From Brachypterus glaber (lineage: Eukaryota; Arthropoda; Insecta; Coleoptera; Kateretidae): 64,000 nt of DNA. Positions 55,523 to 64,000 of the stretch are shown here, in pieces. The stretch's first letter is position 1; every line of letters starts with the position of its first letter. The notes under the pieces were generated by a model. That model did no database searches. It was not told the DNA's origin and saw only the letters and a program-made list of their open reading frames with translations. The stretch spans positions 45,737,794-45,801,793 of the forward strand of contig OY294046.1 of the NCBI GenBank assembly GCA_958510825.1. The letters run 5' to 3'. The position numbers and the translations under genes were made by a program.

Positions 55523-56760
55523 ATACTACTCGCAGCGCCTGCGCTAGAATAGTATTCTGCTAAGACAAGTTGTCCTATCTGCAAATTAGGTGTTTTGATA
55601 TATGGCCAGTTTTATTTTGTTTGTACTTCTTGAAAACATGTTTAAATAAATATGGCGTTGGTCCTGCTTCATTTTAAGTCAAAAATACGTGATATTCTTT
55701 GAAAAAAAATATATTCTTTGAAAAAAAATATATTTTTTTTGTCAGAAAAATAAATTGTCATACTAAATTCATTTGTTCTATCTGAGAAAGTTAGAACAAA
55801 ATGATCTAAAAATTCCAATCAAATTATTAAGATCTGTAAAGTTACTTCTAGTCCTGATTTATTCGTCTAATAAAGAGTAGTTAGGACAATTTTATTTAGA
55901 AAACATTGAAAATTTTCCACTTAGGACAAACATCTTGGCTAATTTTTAGGATTTGGGTTTTAGATAGGACATTTCTTTTTAGTAGGAACATTGGGCTAGT
56001 GTAAAGCAATACAATGGTGTGATTATCTCAAAAAGTGAATTTTTGCAGAACGGACAAATTGTCTTAGCAGGGCAGTATTATACGGTAGTTTTAAATTTTC
56101 CAAAATTTTCAAAAATAGTCCTAGACAAAAACTTCTTGGATATAGGTAAATTTGTTTCATAAAAAATAATCTTTTTATGTACGTCTGTCCGTCCGTCTGA
56201 TGTCACGATTTTTGTAAACACGATAACTCAAGAACGAATAATCCGATCAACTTAATATTTTCAGGCAAAATCGAGTTCAACGAGGGGAAGATCCATATTG
56301 TTTTTGAAAGTAATCCCCCCAAAAATAAAAAAGTTATGGGGGTTTATTTCAGGTTTTTTTTCATTTTTTTTTTTGAAAAACTAGTTTTTTTTTTAAATTT
56401 ATTTCGTTTTTCGCGAAAAGAAAATTTTAATAAAAAAAATAAAAATTTTGAAAATGACTTTTATTATAAGGATCAATTTCACCAATTTTAAAATTATCCG
56501 CCTAAACCAAAAAAGTTATGGTGGTTAAACTTAAAAAAAAAACTATCAATTTTAATTTTTTTATTTTTGTTTTTTTGCAAAAATAAATTAAAAACAATTA
56601 AATTCTTTTTTGATTTTTTCATAATTTTTATTTTCAAGAAAATACCTTTTTCAAAAATGTTAATATTTTTTATTTTTTTTAAGTGTTTGGAAAAATGAAA
56701 TATACCATTTGCTATGAATAGTATATAATGGAATGCGTAACGTTACATATCTTCACGGCT
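55523..56760. repeat. Dispersed repeat 'CAGCGCCTGCGC', copy 3
   Basis: Starts ACTACTCGCAGCGCCTGCGC and ends GCTATGAATAGTATATAATG plus TTCACGGCTCGTTT. About 520 bp of unrelated AT-rich DNA (55560-56080, from AAGACAAGTTGTCC to GGACAAATTGTCTT, inverted ends) interrupts it after GCTAGAATAGTATT. Confidence 0.8.
55561..56079. mobile_element. Inserted element with AAGACAAGTTGTCC / GGACAAATTGTCTT ends
   Basis: CTGCTAAGACAAGTTGTCC near 55557 is inverted at ~56062-56084 (GGACAAATTGTCTTAGCAGG). The bases on either side (AGTATT ... CAGTATTATACGG) rejoin the host repeat, so this is an insertion with duplicated AGTATT-like flank. Inside, TAGGACA words recur. Confidence 0.65.
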
Positions 56761-56844
56761 CGTTTACAATTTAATTTTAATTACAAACACTTAAGTGTAC
56801 TTCCTCTTGTTTCAAAATTTTCTTATCTGCATTTATACCATGCT

Positions 56845-57099
56845 CCATATCGCCTTGTAAATTCCGAAACATCGTATCTGAAAAATGACCACTTGACAGA
56901 TATAGCAAATTATCTTTTTTTAAACTATTTATTTATTTAGAACTTTAATAATTAAATATAAAAAAGAATAAGTTCTTATTCATATAAATTAGTCACTTAT
57001 TAAATTACTACCCTAATTCCATAAAAAAGAATCATTTCTAGTCTCTGGCAAGTTCCCATTTTTCAGATACGATGTTTCGGAATTTACAAGGCGATATGG
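56845..57099. mobile_element. 255-bp MITE CCATATCGCC
   Basis: CCATATCGCCTTGTAAATTC...CATCGTATCTGAAAAATG at the left is inverted at the right (CATTTTTCAGATACGATG...GGCGATATGG). Arms of ~45 bp. A diverged copy is at 2630-2890. Confidence 0.85.
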
Positions 57100-57104
57100 C
57101 AGCT

Positions 57105-57940
57105 TTCTTATTTACATGTTTTAATATCAAAATATCAAAAGAATTTCATAAAAAATATAAAACATGTCAAATAAAAAAATATATCTGCTGACTATTATAG
57201 TATAATACTAATAATAAGGGAAAGTATTATATTATATTGGAATGAATTAATATTAAATTATGATGGTGATGAGCAGAAAAGGAATTTGGTAAAACATAGT
57301 GACTAAGACAATAATAACTTTGTAAACATTTTCAAGGGCCTACCTCTTGCATGTAGCGATGACGTTGCACGCAAGAGGCCTATAGCGATAAAAACGTATA
57401 ATACTGTGTTTTATTACATTGTTAAACATCCAAAATATAGTATGAATAAAATTAATCGATTTTGATTAATTTGAATAAATGAAAGATTTCGTGTTCCTCC
57501 TCATCCCCCTCCCACCTCTTTCTCCGCCACCATCGCCAATTCATGACAGATGCAACTCCAGCATCAGTGAGCAGAGACTCACTCCCCCAAATATCCATTC
57601 AAACTAATTCTATTTTAGACAAATGAGCCATAGGCACTGAGCCTGTCTCTTAAAGATCCAAACAAACTACACAGCAGCAGCCTAAGAAATATTAATTTTA
57701 AAATTATTATTTTTGCCAAGACCGAAAAGAACGGCTTTTCTCGACGAGTTTGATTTGCGAACTGAGGTGCGAGGATCTCCAAAAAGCAAGTCCAACTAAG
57801 AAGTCCGAAATTACCATAGCGCACATAATGACACAATGTTTTTGGCCATCTACCACAACAAACAAAAACAAGCAGTGAAGACATGTAATGCCACGCATTC
57901 CATTATACGCTATTCACAGTAAATGGTCTAATGTATTTTT
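57105..57940. other. No recognised gene; shared segment at its centre
   Basis: 57600-57675 matches 43665-43750 in inverse. Minus-strand frames at 57615-57898 overlap it and show no motif I can name; the composition is somewhat coding-like. Confidence 0.35.
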
Positions 57941-57942
57941 TT

Positions 57943-58420
57943 CACGACCAAGACTAAAACCTAATTTTACGCTTTCATTTTCGGGACTAAACTTGCCGTT
58001 TTTCTCCCTAGTTGCTGGTTTAACAATTAGGTTTGGTGGTGTTTTGTAATAAATTAGCGATTAAAACCAATTTTATTGATTTTAACAAAGAAAACCTTTA
58101 AAAATATCATTGTTATAACAATTTATACATAAATTTATCATCTTCGTCAATTTTTTTGACGTTTGTGTCAATCATATTAAAAAACAATTGAAATCGCGAT
58201 AGCCATGAAACGGACTTTTCGCAATTTACAGGCATCTTGATTAAATTACGAAAATAAAACAACCGATTTTAGACGCGTGGTTTTTAATTTTTATTTTATC
58301 TACCTACCTAAATTATGTTTGGTCCTGCAAAAAATAGTGTATATACCTCAGGACTAAACTTGGCTGTTTTAGTCCCTTGCAGCGGGACTAAAACAGCCAG
58401 TTTAGTCCCTTGATATATAA
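57943..58420 (+). repeat. Dispersed repeat 'gactaaaac', copy 2
   Basis: Direct copy of 15267-15819 with small deletions. It ends TTTAGTCCCTTGATATATAA, showing the unbroken target of the 15820 element. An A-rich run (58440-58520) follows. Confidence 0.8.
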
Positions 58421-58554
58421 ATAACTATTACCTAATACATACTTGAAAAAAAAATTTAAAAAATAAAAAAAAAATAAAAAAAAAAATTAAAAAAAAATAA
58501 AAAAAAATAAAAAAAAATTTCAAGATGTTTAAAAAAAAAATCAGCAAAAAAATC

Positions 58555-58975
58555 CAAATTTTTTTTTAAGAGACCATTGTATTCCTATATATTTTGAGCC
58601 GCTGAATCCGAATTTGAATGCAAAGTATCACCAAGACTAGTTTAGGATATCACCTCAAAAAACCTTATTTTTGATTATGAAAAAAAAAACGCTTCTTGTG
58701 GTTATCTCCAAAACTAATTGGACAAGGTGCTATTTTCACCTCAAATTTGGATTCAGCGCCTTAACATTCATAAGAATACGGTGGTCTCCGAAAAAATTCT
58801 TGAGCCACATAAAAAAGGTCAAAATTTTTTTAGGAGACCATTGTAGTCCTAATTGGATAAGGTGCTATTTTGGCGTCAACTTCAGATTCAACGCCTAAAA
58901 AATTTATAGGAATACAGTGGTCTCCGAAAAAATTCTTGAGCCACAAAAAAAAGGTCAAATTACCTTCGGTGACCA
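58555..58975. repeat. Decayed foldback with GACCATTGTATTCC cores
   Basis: GAGACCATTGTATTCC...CCGCTGAATCCGAATT (58570-58617) is answered by GGATTCAGCGCC...AATACGGTGGTCTCC (58748-58788), and the pattern is repeated once more to 58975. The order resembles the arms of the elements at 35056, 54972 and 63476. Confidence 0.6.
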
Positions 58976-59029
58976 TTTTTACACATTATTATGCACGTAA
59001 ATGTGATTCAATGCAAATACACATACGTA

Positions 59030-59312
59030 TACAATTTACTAGATTTAACTTGTAATTTAATGTGTTGCCATGCAATAACAAGATTTTACATGTAATTTTA
59101 CGATTTTACATGAATATTACATCTAAATTACTGTAATATTTACATAAAATTGTAAATTTACGAGTTTATATGAATATAATGATACATCTAAATTACATGT
59201 AATATTCATATAAAATTATAAAATTGTAAAATTACATGTAAAATCCCGTGAATTTTAAATGTACCTGCATGGCAACACATTACCTATGATTCTATTTATT
59301 TTTTACAGTGTA
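59030..59312. mobile_element. CACTGTAAAA-type MITE, second copy
   Basis: Rich in GATTTTACATGTAATTTTAC words on both strands, with TTGCCATGCA / TGCATGGCAA inner arms (59066, 59263) and a right end TTTTTTACAGTG (59301-59312). Related to 23705-24629. The left end is decayed. Confidence 0.6.
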
Positions 59313-59466
59313 TATAAAAAGAACGTTTTTCGAGGTTATCTCCAAAACTAATAGGATAAGGTAACCTCTTTTTCTTTTTGTGTAGTTGTGTCATTTTTTA
59401 ATGGCTCTTTATGTACAAAACTAAATAGCTGTTTTCCGGACTAAACCATCCAAACGCAATAACCAT

Positions 59467-60183
59467 ACAGAGCGGTCCAAAAGTCACCCCCCCCCTCTTA
59501 ACTTTTGAACGAGTTTAGATATCGACTTCAAATTTAGAACTCTTAAATAAGACAACTTAAAATATCATTAGGCATATATTTAATACTTTTAGCTCTTAAA
59601 ATGTGGGCAGGGGGGCATGGGGCGACATTTTTTTAAATGGAAAGGTGGGTCGTGTAATACATCATTTTAAAGCTTATAAAATTCTCCATTTATTTGTATA
59701 TTTTTTATTTTTTTTTAACATTTTTTTTTGGGTTTAAAATAGGGTTGAAAATGGGTTTTGTCAAAATTTCTCTAAAAAATCCAAATTTTTTTTTTAAAAA
59801 TGCCTAATTTCATAATGAAAAAAAGTAAATTATACTTAACAACTAATTTTAGTTGACATAAATAAAAATTAACAAAAAAAAACTTAAAAATTTATTTTTT
59901 TAGCACAAAAAAAATCAAAACCTTAAAAAACATGTTTAAAAAAAAATTAAAAATATATGGTTATATAGAGAATTTTAAAGGCTTTAAAATGATGTATCAC
60001 ACGACCCCCCTTTCCATTTAAAAAAAATCCCCCCATGCCCCCCTGCCTACATTTTAAGAGATAAAAGTATCAAATATATGCTTAAATATAGTTTAAGTGG
60101 TCTTATTTAAGAGTTCTAGATTTTAAATCGATATCTCAACTCGTTCAAAAGTTAAGAGGGGGGATGACTTTTGGACCGCACTG
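59467..60183. mobile_element. ~717-bp TA-flanked foldback CAGAGCGGTCC
   Basis: CAGAGCGGTCCAAAAGTCA at 59467 and TGACTTTTGGACCGCACTG ending ~60183, flanked by TA. Arms pair over AACTTTTGAACGAG, CTCTTAAATAAGAC, TGGGCAGGGGGGCATGGGG, AATGATGTATCAC. The middle is A/T homopolymer-rich. No coding sequence. Confidence 0.85.
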
Positions 60184-60189
60184 TATAAT

Positions 60190-60690
60190 AATCTAATTAC
60201 AATACTCTAAAGCGATGAAATATTACCTACTCTTCATAATTTTGTGATTATTTTTAAATTAATATACCTTCTAGGTATTTAATATTAGCTGAAAAAAATC
60301 TATTACATGTAGGTATTATAGTTTATACTATACTACTTTCTAAACAGTATTTGAATAATGCATTTATAATTTTCTGACGTCTCAATGAATATTAATACAG
60401 TGATTTATAAGTGTATTATTTCGTCGTTGGAATATAAGTTAATATTTTAATTAAATAAAAGGGTTTCTTTTAGTCAATTACCACGATTTATTATAAAATT
60501 GGTTAATTAGCCTGACTCGAGTTTCGTCATCATCGTCAGACGATCTGTGGACAAAAAAATACTTTTACGATTAGTTGTTACAGCTAAAATTAAAATAGGC
60601 TTACCATTATATATAAAAAACAATTATTTAAACATAAGACAGTTAAAATGAATATTAAAATTATACTATGTAGTCACATTTTGTTGGGGG
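60190..60690. other. No recognised gene
   Basis: On the minus strand CTGACGATGATGACGAAACTC (60519-60539, in part) recalls the sequence just before a Penelope or LINE 3' end, but no coding remnant is attached. Confidence 0.35.
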
Positions 60691-60691
60691 T

Positions 60692-60790
60692 TATGTTCTT
60701 CTTCTTCTTCTTATTATTCTTCTTCTTCTTCTTCATCTTCTTCTTCTTCTTCTTCTTCTTCTTCTACTTCTTCTTCTTCTTCTTCTTCTT
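60692..60790 (+). repeat. (CTT)n microsatellite
   Basis: Imperfect TTC/CTT triplets with a few CAT, TAC and TTA interruptions over ~100 bp. Confidence 0.95.
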
Positions 60791-60904
60791 AAAAGACATC
60801 TAAGGTCGTTCTATACGCATTCCATTTCTCTCTCAAAAAAAAAATCCCCACTACCCCATTTTTCCTCGCCCTTGTACCAAATAAGAAAATGAGAGAACTG
60901 AGAA

Positions 60905-61258
60905 ATGCGCTAGAATAATATTATACGGTAGTTTCGAATTTCCCAAAATCGTCTAAAAAGTCCGTCCGTCCGTTCGTTCGTCTGTCCGATGTCACGATTT
61001 TTGTAGACACGAAAACTTCAGAACGAATTATCCGATCGAGTCGAAATTTTCAGAAAAAATCAAGTTCTATTGTTTTTCAAAGTAATCGCCCCAAAAACAA
61101 AAAAGTTATGGGGGGTTAAACTTTTTTTAAAAAAAAAATATCATTTTAATTTTTTAAATGTTTCGTTTTTCAAAAAAAGATCTTTTATTTTTTATTTTTT
61201 TTTTAATATTTGGGAAAATGCAATATAATGCGTAGCATTACATAACTTCACGGCTTGT
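60905..61258. repeat. Dispersed repeat 'CAGCGCCTGCGC', copy 4 (partial)
   Basis: Starts inside the family at GCGCTAGAATAATATTATAC, then GTCCGTCCGTTCGTTCG, GACACGAAAACTTCAGAACG, AAAAACAAAAAAGTTATGGG and ends CGTAGCATTACATAACTTCAC. The 5' end is missing. Confidence 0.8.
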
Positions 61259-61632
61259 TATTTCATTTTTAGTAACTGATTTTGATTGTTAGTAAGATTG
61301 GAATTAGAATATGAAACCGGTTTGAACATTTGATACTATTAACTTAGTTTCTGATGTTTAGAGTTGATGGTATCGAACACTTTTGTTAAATCCTAAACTT
61401 TTTTATCTGATTAGCTAATTCTGCTGGAAATTAAAATTACTTAATTTCACTCAATTAAAAGCGATTAGTGGATATTTTTTAAATAAATACAATAAACAAT
61501 AGTATTAGAAGGTGCTCATAGCTATAGTGTAGACTACCACTAGATACTCACTGAATACTGGCTTACTGAAATAACTCTACCCCATGACGTCGTTGGACGT
61601 CGTCCGCATTGAACGGGTTAAAATTGGAATAA

Positions 61633-61953
61633 GAAAACGTGCCGGTTCAAAGCTTTATCAAAAATATTCAGGATTTTATTTATACAGGATCTAGTAAAAA
61701 TGAAAATGTATATATAGGTAAAGGATCAACTTCTTTACTTTTTCAGCACTGTGCACTGTGAACATAAAGAAATACATATAGATATAAAGAAACACTTATT
61801 TTTCTTTCTTGAAAACAAACGCGCACTCATTCGTGCGTGTAATCAATGCTTAGATTCCTTTGCCACCACAGAATATTGTTTATATGAGTACGTCCAGCAG
61901 GAAAAGGTCCTATTTGTCGGTCATAAAATAACAACAATCAAAAATTCAAAAAT
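61633..61953 (+). pseudogene. Possible GIY-YIG-like coding remnant with a frameshift
   Basis: The frame 61633-61758 reads FIYTGSSKNENVYIGKGSTS then LFQH, which resembles the two catalytic strands of metazoan (LEM-3/ANKLE1-like) GIY-YIG nucleases, where a YVGKG box is followed by a QH. It breaks at an exact 7-bp tandem duplication CACTGTG-CACTGTG (61747-61760). The next frame (to ~61955) continues with a Lys-rich helix, RACNQC and TEYCLYEYVQQEKV. No start codon or promoter is evident. Family membership is inferred from a short motif, and whether it is host or mobile DNA is unknown. Confidence 0.4.
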
Positions 61954-62560
61954 TTAAAAAAAAAATAAACTGATTTGGTAACGATAGTTTAGCTAATGCT
62001 AACATCAACAGTGGATCTTGGTAGAAGATGGATTGGTAATACATAACCATCAGCAGCAAAATAGAACAATATCCTTAAAAGATAAAGGTAAAAGGTCTTC
62101 AGCAAAGGACATGCTCAATACATTATATGATACTTCTTTCAAAGATTTTAGTCTGTATTATCCGAATCCATTCACAATTATTTAGGTTTTCGTTTACGAA
62201 AAAACAGCAAATTAAAAAATTAGTTTTTGCAAATTGTGAAGATCAATGAGCTTTTTTTATTCATCAGTTTAAGACGAAGGGATTTTTTGCCACTTGACAA
62301 AATTTGTTCTTTTTTGCTCGACTCATCTTTTTCTCTTCTTTGACCATTATTGATTTTAGTGGAGGTCCTCTACAAATACATATAAAAGTGGTTCAGGAAT
62401 ACCGTGCTTAGGAAAAATCTATTTTACAAAAATACAAATTGGTAGGTACAGCGTCACTTTTCTGTTGAATGTAAGCATATTTTCTCGAACTCTGCTTCCC
62501 GATGATGAAGAAAACGATACATTTTAATGCATTTGTCTAACAATGCGCGGTCAATAAAAC

Positions 62561-62776
62561 ATGGCCCAGTTAATAACGCGGCGTTACGGTAACGACGACA
62601 ATAATGCCCATAGAAACAATATAAAACTGTTTAAATGTTTAGCATTTCGCAATGGCAGGCAAATGGGATCGCTAATAGTTAAACGGTTGAAAAGTTTAGT
62701 GCAACAATTTATTTTTAGATCAAAACCAACGACAGGTCAAAATCTTGTTTGGACACAACAAGTTGCTGAAATGGTA
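62561..62776 (+). CDS. Candidate coding exon, unrecognised protein
   Basis: ATG at 62561 opens a 71-codon frame (MAQLITRRYGNDDNNAHRN..., basic middle, ...LVWTQQVAEM) with more CpG and a more coding-like codon pattern than its surroundings. It runs directly into a good splice-donor match ATG|GTAGGTAC at ~62773. Read this way it would be a first coding exon, with a SINE inserted 24 bp into the intron. I recognise no domain. No acceptor or second exon lies in the remaining 1.2 kb. It may equally be part of an unknown element. Confidence 0.35.
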
Positions 62777-62799
62777 GGTACATACACATTACATGTTTG

Positions 62800-63047
62800 T
62801 TTAACCTCGTACTATTCTACTTAATTAAGCATCCCCTAAGTTCAGGACTTGTGTGGGCTAGTAGTAGAGGGAACCACCGGCTTATACTGACTTTCGAACC
62901 AGTTTCTAGGGAGTGTGCGTTTCACATCGCCTTCGCCAAATTTCAATTATTAATTAACTGAAAAAGGCAAATCGGCGCCAGTGAGAATCGAACTCACGCT
63001 AGTAGGTTTGCTATACATGCGCGCTAGCCACTACGCTATGCCTCCCA
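62800..63047 (-). mobile_element. tRNA-derived SINE, copy 4 (full length)
   Basis: Minus-strand head GGGAGGCATAGCGTAGTGG, B-box GAGTTCGATTCTC, body TTTGCCTTTTTCAGTTAATT through ACTAGCCCACACAAG to GAGGTTAAA at 62800. Best matches copy 2 at 10734. Confidence 0.88.
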
Positions 63048-63099
63048 TATAACCATTACATTTAGATTTAGATTTAGGCTATTTCCATAGTTACATATA

Positions 63100-63363
63100 C
63101 ATAGAAAAAACGGATTCCTTGAACCAAGGACACGTGTCTTTGTATATGTTCAAAGCCATATTCTCTTGTTTCAACGCTGACATTTTCTTGAAACAAAGTC
63201 AATGTCCTTGAATGAAGAGCACGGGGTTTGGAATAAAAATCCGCACTTTATTCAAGGACATTGACTTTGGTTCAAGAAAATGCCAGCCTTGAAACAAGAG
63301 AATATGGCTTTGAACATATCCAAAGACACGTGTCCTTGGTTCAAGGAATCCGTTTTTTCTATG
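63100..63363. mobile_element. GTCCTTG-type foldback MITE, copy 3 (best preserved)
   Basis: CATAGAAAAAACGGATTCCT...GGACACGTGTCTTTG on the left is mirrored to CTATG at 63363, TA-flanked (63098-63099, 63364-63365). Arms of ~125 bp with very few mismatches, centre at ~63232. Each arm contains CACGTG and GTCAATGTCCTTG. Confidence 0.9.
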
Positions 63364-63475
63364 TAATTATTCGGCGGGCCAAGGGGTAATTTTTTTTTAA
63401 GTAGAATTGACTTAATAATATTACATTAAATTGTTATTGTATCAAATAGTATTTATTAATATAATAGCCACACAA

Positions 63476-64000
63476 AAAAAAAAAATATTTTCCAGATACT
63501 AGACCAACGCATTTTTATATTTTCGTGGTCGCTGAAACCGAATTTCTCAGGTCACAATTTTTTTATACACTTAAAAAAAGGGTACGAAAATTCCTTAAAT
63601 TCAGATATTTTTAAGCGTAGAAAAAATTGTGACTTGTTGAAGCAATTCTGAGGACAAATTCGGTTTAAACCACCCGGAAAATATTAAAATGCGTTGGTCT
63701 AGTCTCTGGCACATAAATCTTTTTTTAGGTGGCTGTGCACAGCCAACGAAAAAAATTTATGTGCCAGAGACTAGACCAACGCATTTTAATACATTCGGGG
63801 TTTCTGAAACCGAATCTGACCTCAAAATTGCTCCACAGTCAAACATTTTTGTCTACACTTAAAAAAGTGTGCGAAAATTCCTTAAATTCAGATGTTTTTA
63901 TGGCTAGAAAAAAATTGTGACCTGATGGAGCAATTCTGAAGGCAGATTCGGTTTCAGCTACCCCGAAATATAAAAATGCGTTGGTCTAGTATCTGGAAAA
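63476..64000. mobile_element. Double palindrome GACCAACGCATTTT, cut by window end
   Basis: Left palindrome 63490-63720: ATACTAGACCAACGCATTTT, GGTCGCTGAAACCGAATTT and their inverses. A second, similar palindrome occupies 63757-63997, and the two are mirror images around GGCTGTGCACAGCC (63733-63746), so four related arms stand in a row. The left outer end is CACACAAAAAAAAA at 63472. The right end lies outside the window. Confidence 0.75.

Noticed and set aside
58671..59055. Two related short proteins in tandem
   Set aside because: The similarity comes from the duplicated arms of a decayed foldback element, not from genes.

Overview
The window looks like intergenic or intronic DNA from a large, AT-rich, repeat-dense arthropod genome, probably an insect. 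The evidence is the mix of element types: a Penelope-like retroelement, several 5'-truncated non-LTR retrotransposons with (AAT)n or (TTTA)n tails, tRNA-headed SINEs, Tc1/mariner-type transposase remnants and many foldback elements flanked by TA or TTA/TAA. There are no bacterial-style operons. I found no host gene I can name; the species cannot be fixed from the sequence. One 200-base run of N (17760-17959) is an assembly gap.

Layout. 1-9 kb: a ~0.9 kb repeat with CCTACGATCC ends, an inverted repeat around a Penelope-type 3' fragment (3887-4495), a GTCCTTG-type foldback, a SINE with reiterated 5' ends, and an RTE-type LINE scrap. 9-15 kb: a TTA-flanked element with a nested hairpin, a second SINE, a jockey-like scrap and a (TA)n tract. 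15.2-19.3 kb: a dispersed repeat split by a TA-flanked palindromic element, which holds a second element with a broken DD(E/D)-type transposase; then the gap and a decayed LINE. 20-24.6 kb: a dead Penelope-type 3' end, a ~95-bp tandem array, a 201-bp satellite and nested MITEs. 25.5-29.9 kb: two long TA-flanked palindromes, one inserted in a second ~95-bp array. 31.6-33.9 kb: the best preserved gene, a 5'-truncated Penelope-like RT plus GIY-YIG protein. 34.2-36.8 kb: a repeat carrying a 1.6 kb foldback with duplicated C-rich core. 37.7-39.1 kb: the inverted partner of the 1-2 kb repeat. 39.7-42.5 kb: a 193-bp tandem array, a truncated Tc1-like transposase ORF and MITEs. 43.2-48.6 kb: MITEs, a ~180-bp array and a 5'-truncated LINE with an intact 337-aa RT. 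48.6-64 kb: more dispersed repeats, MITEs, SINEs and palindromes, plus two possible non-TE coding scraps near 61.7 and 62.6 kb.

The strongest pattern is not a gene. Several otherwise different TA-flanked palindromic elements share one subterminal module: a CACTTCCGG / CCGGAAGTG inverted pair followed by an AAATGG-ACACCCTATA block. Nested insertions supply empty sites that prove several element ends. Proteins here act, if at all, as selfish retrotransposition or transposition enzymes; nothing indicates a cooperating host pathway.
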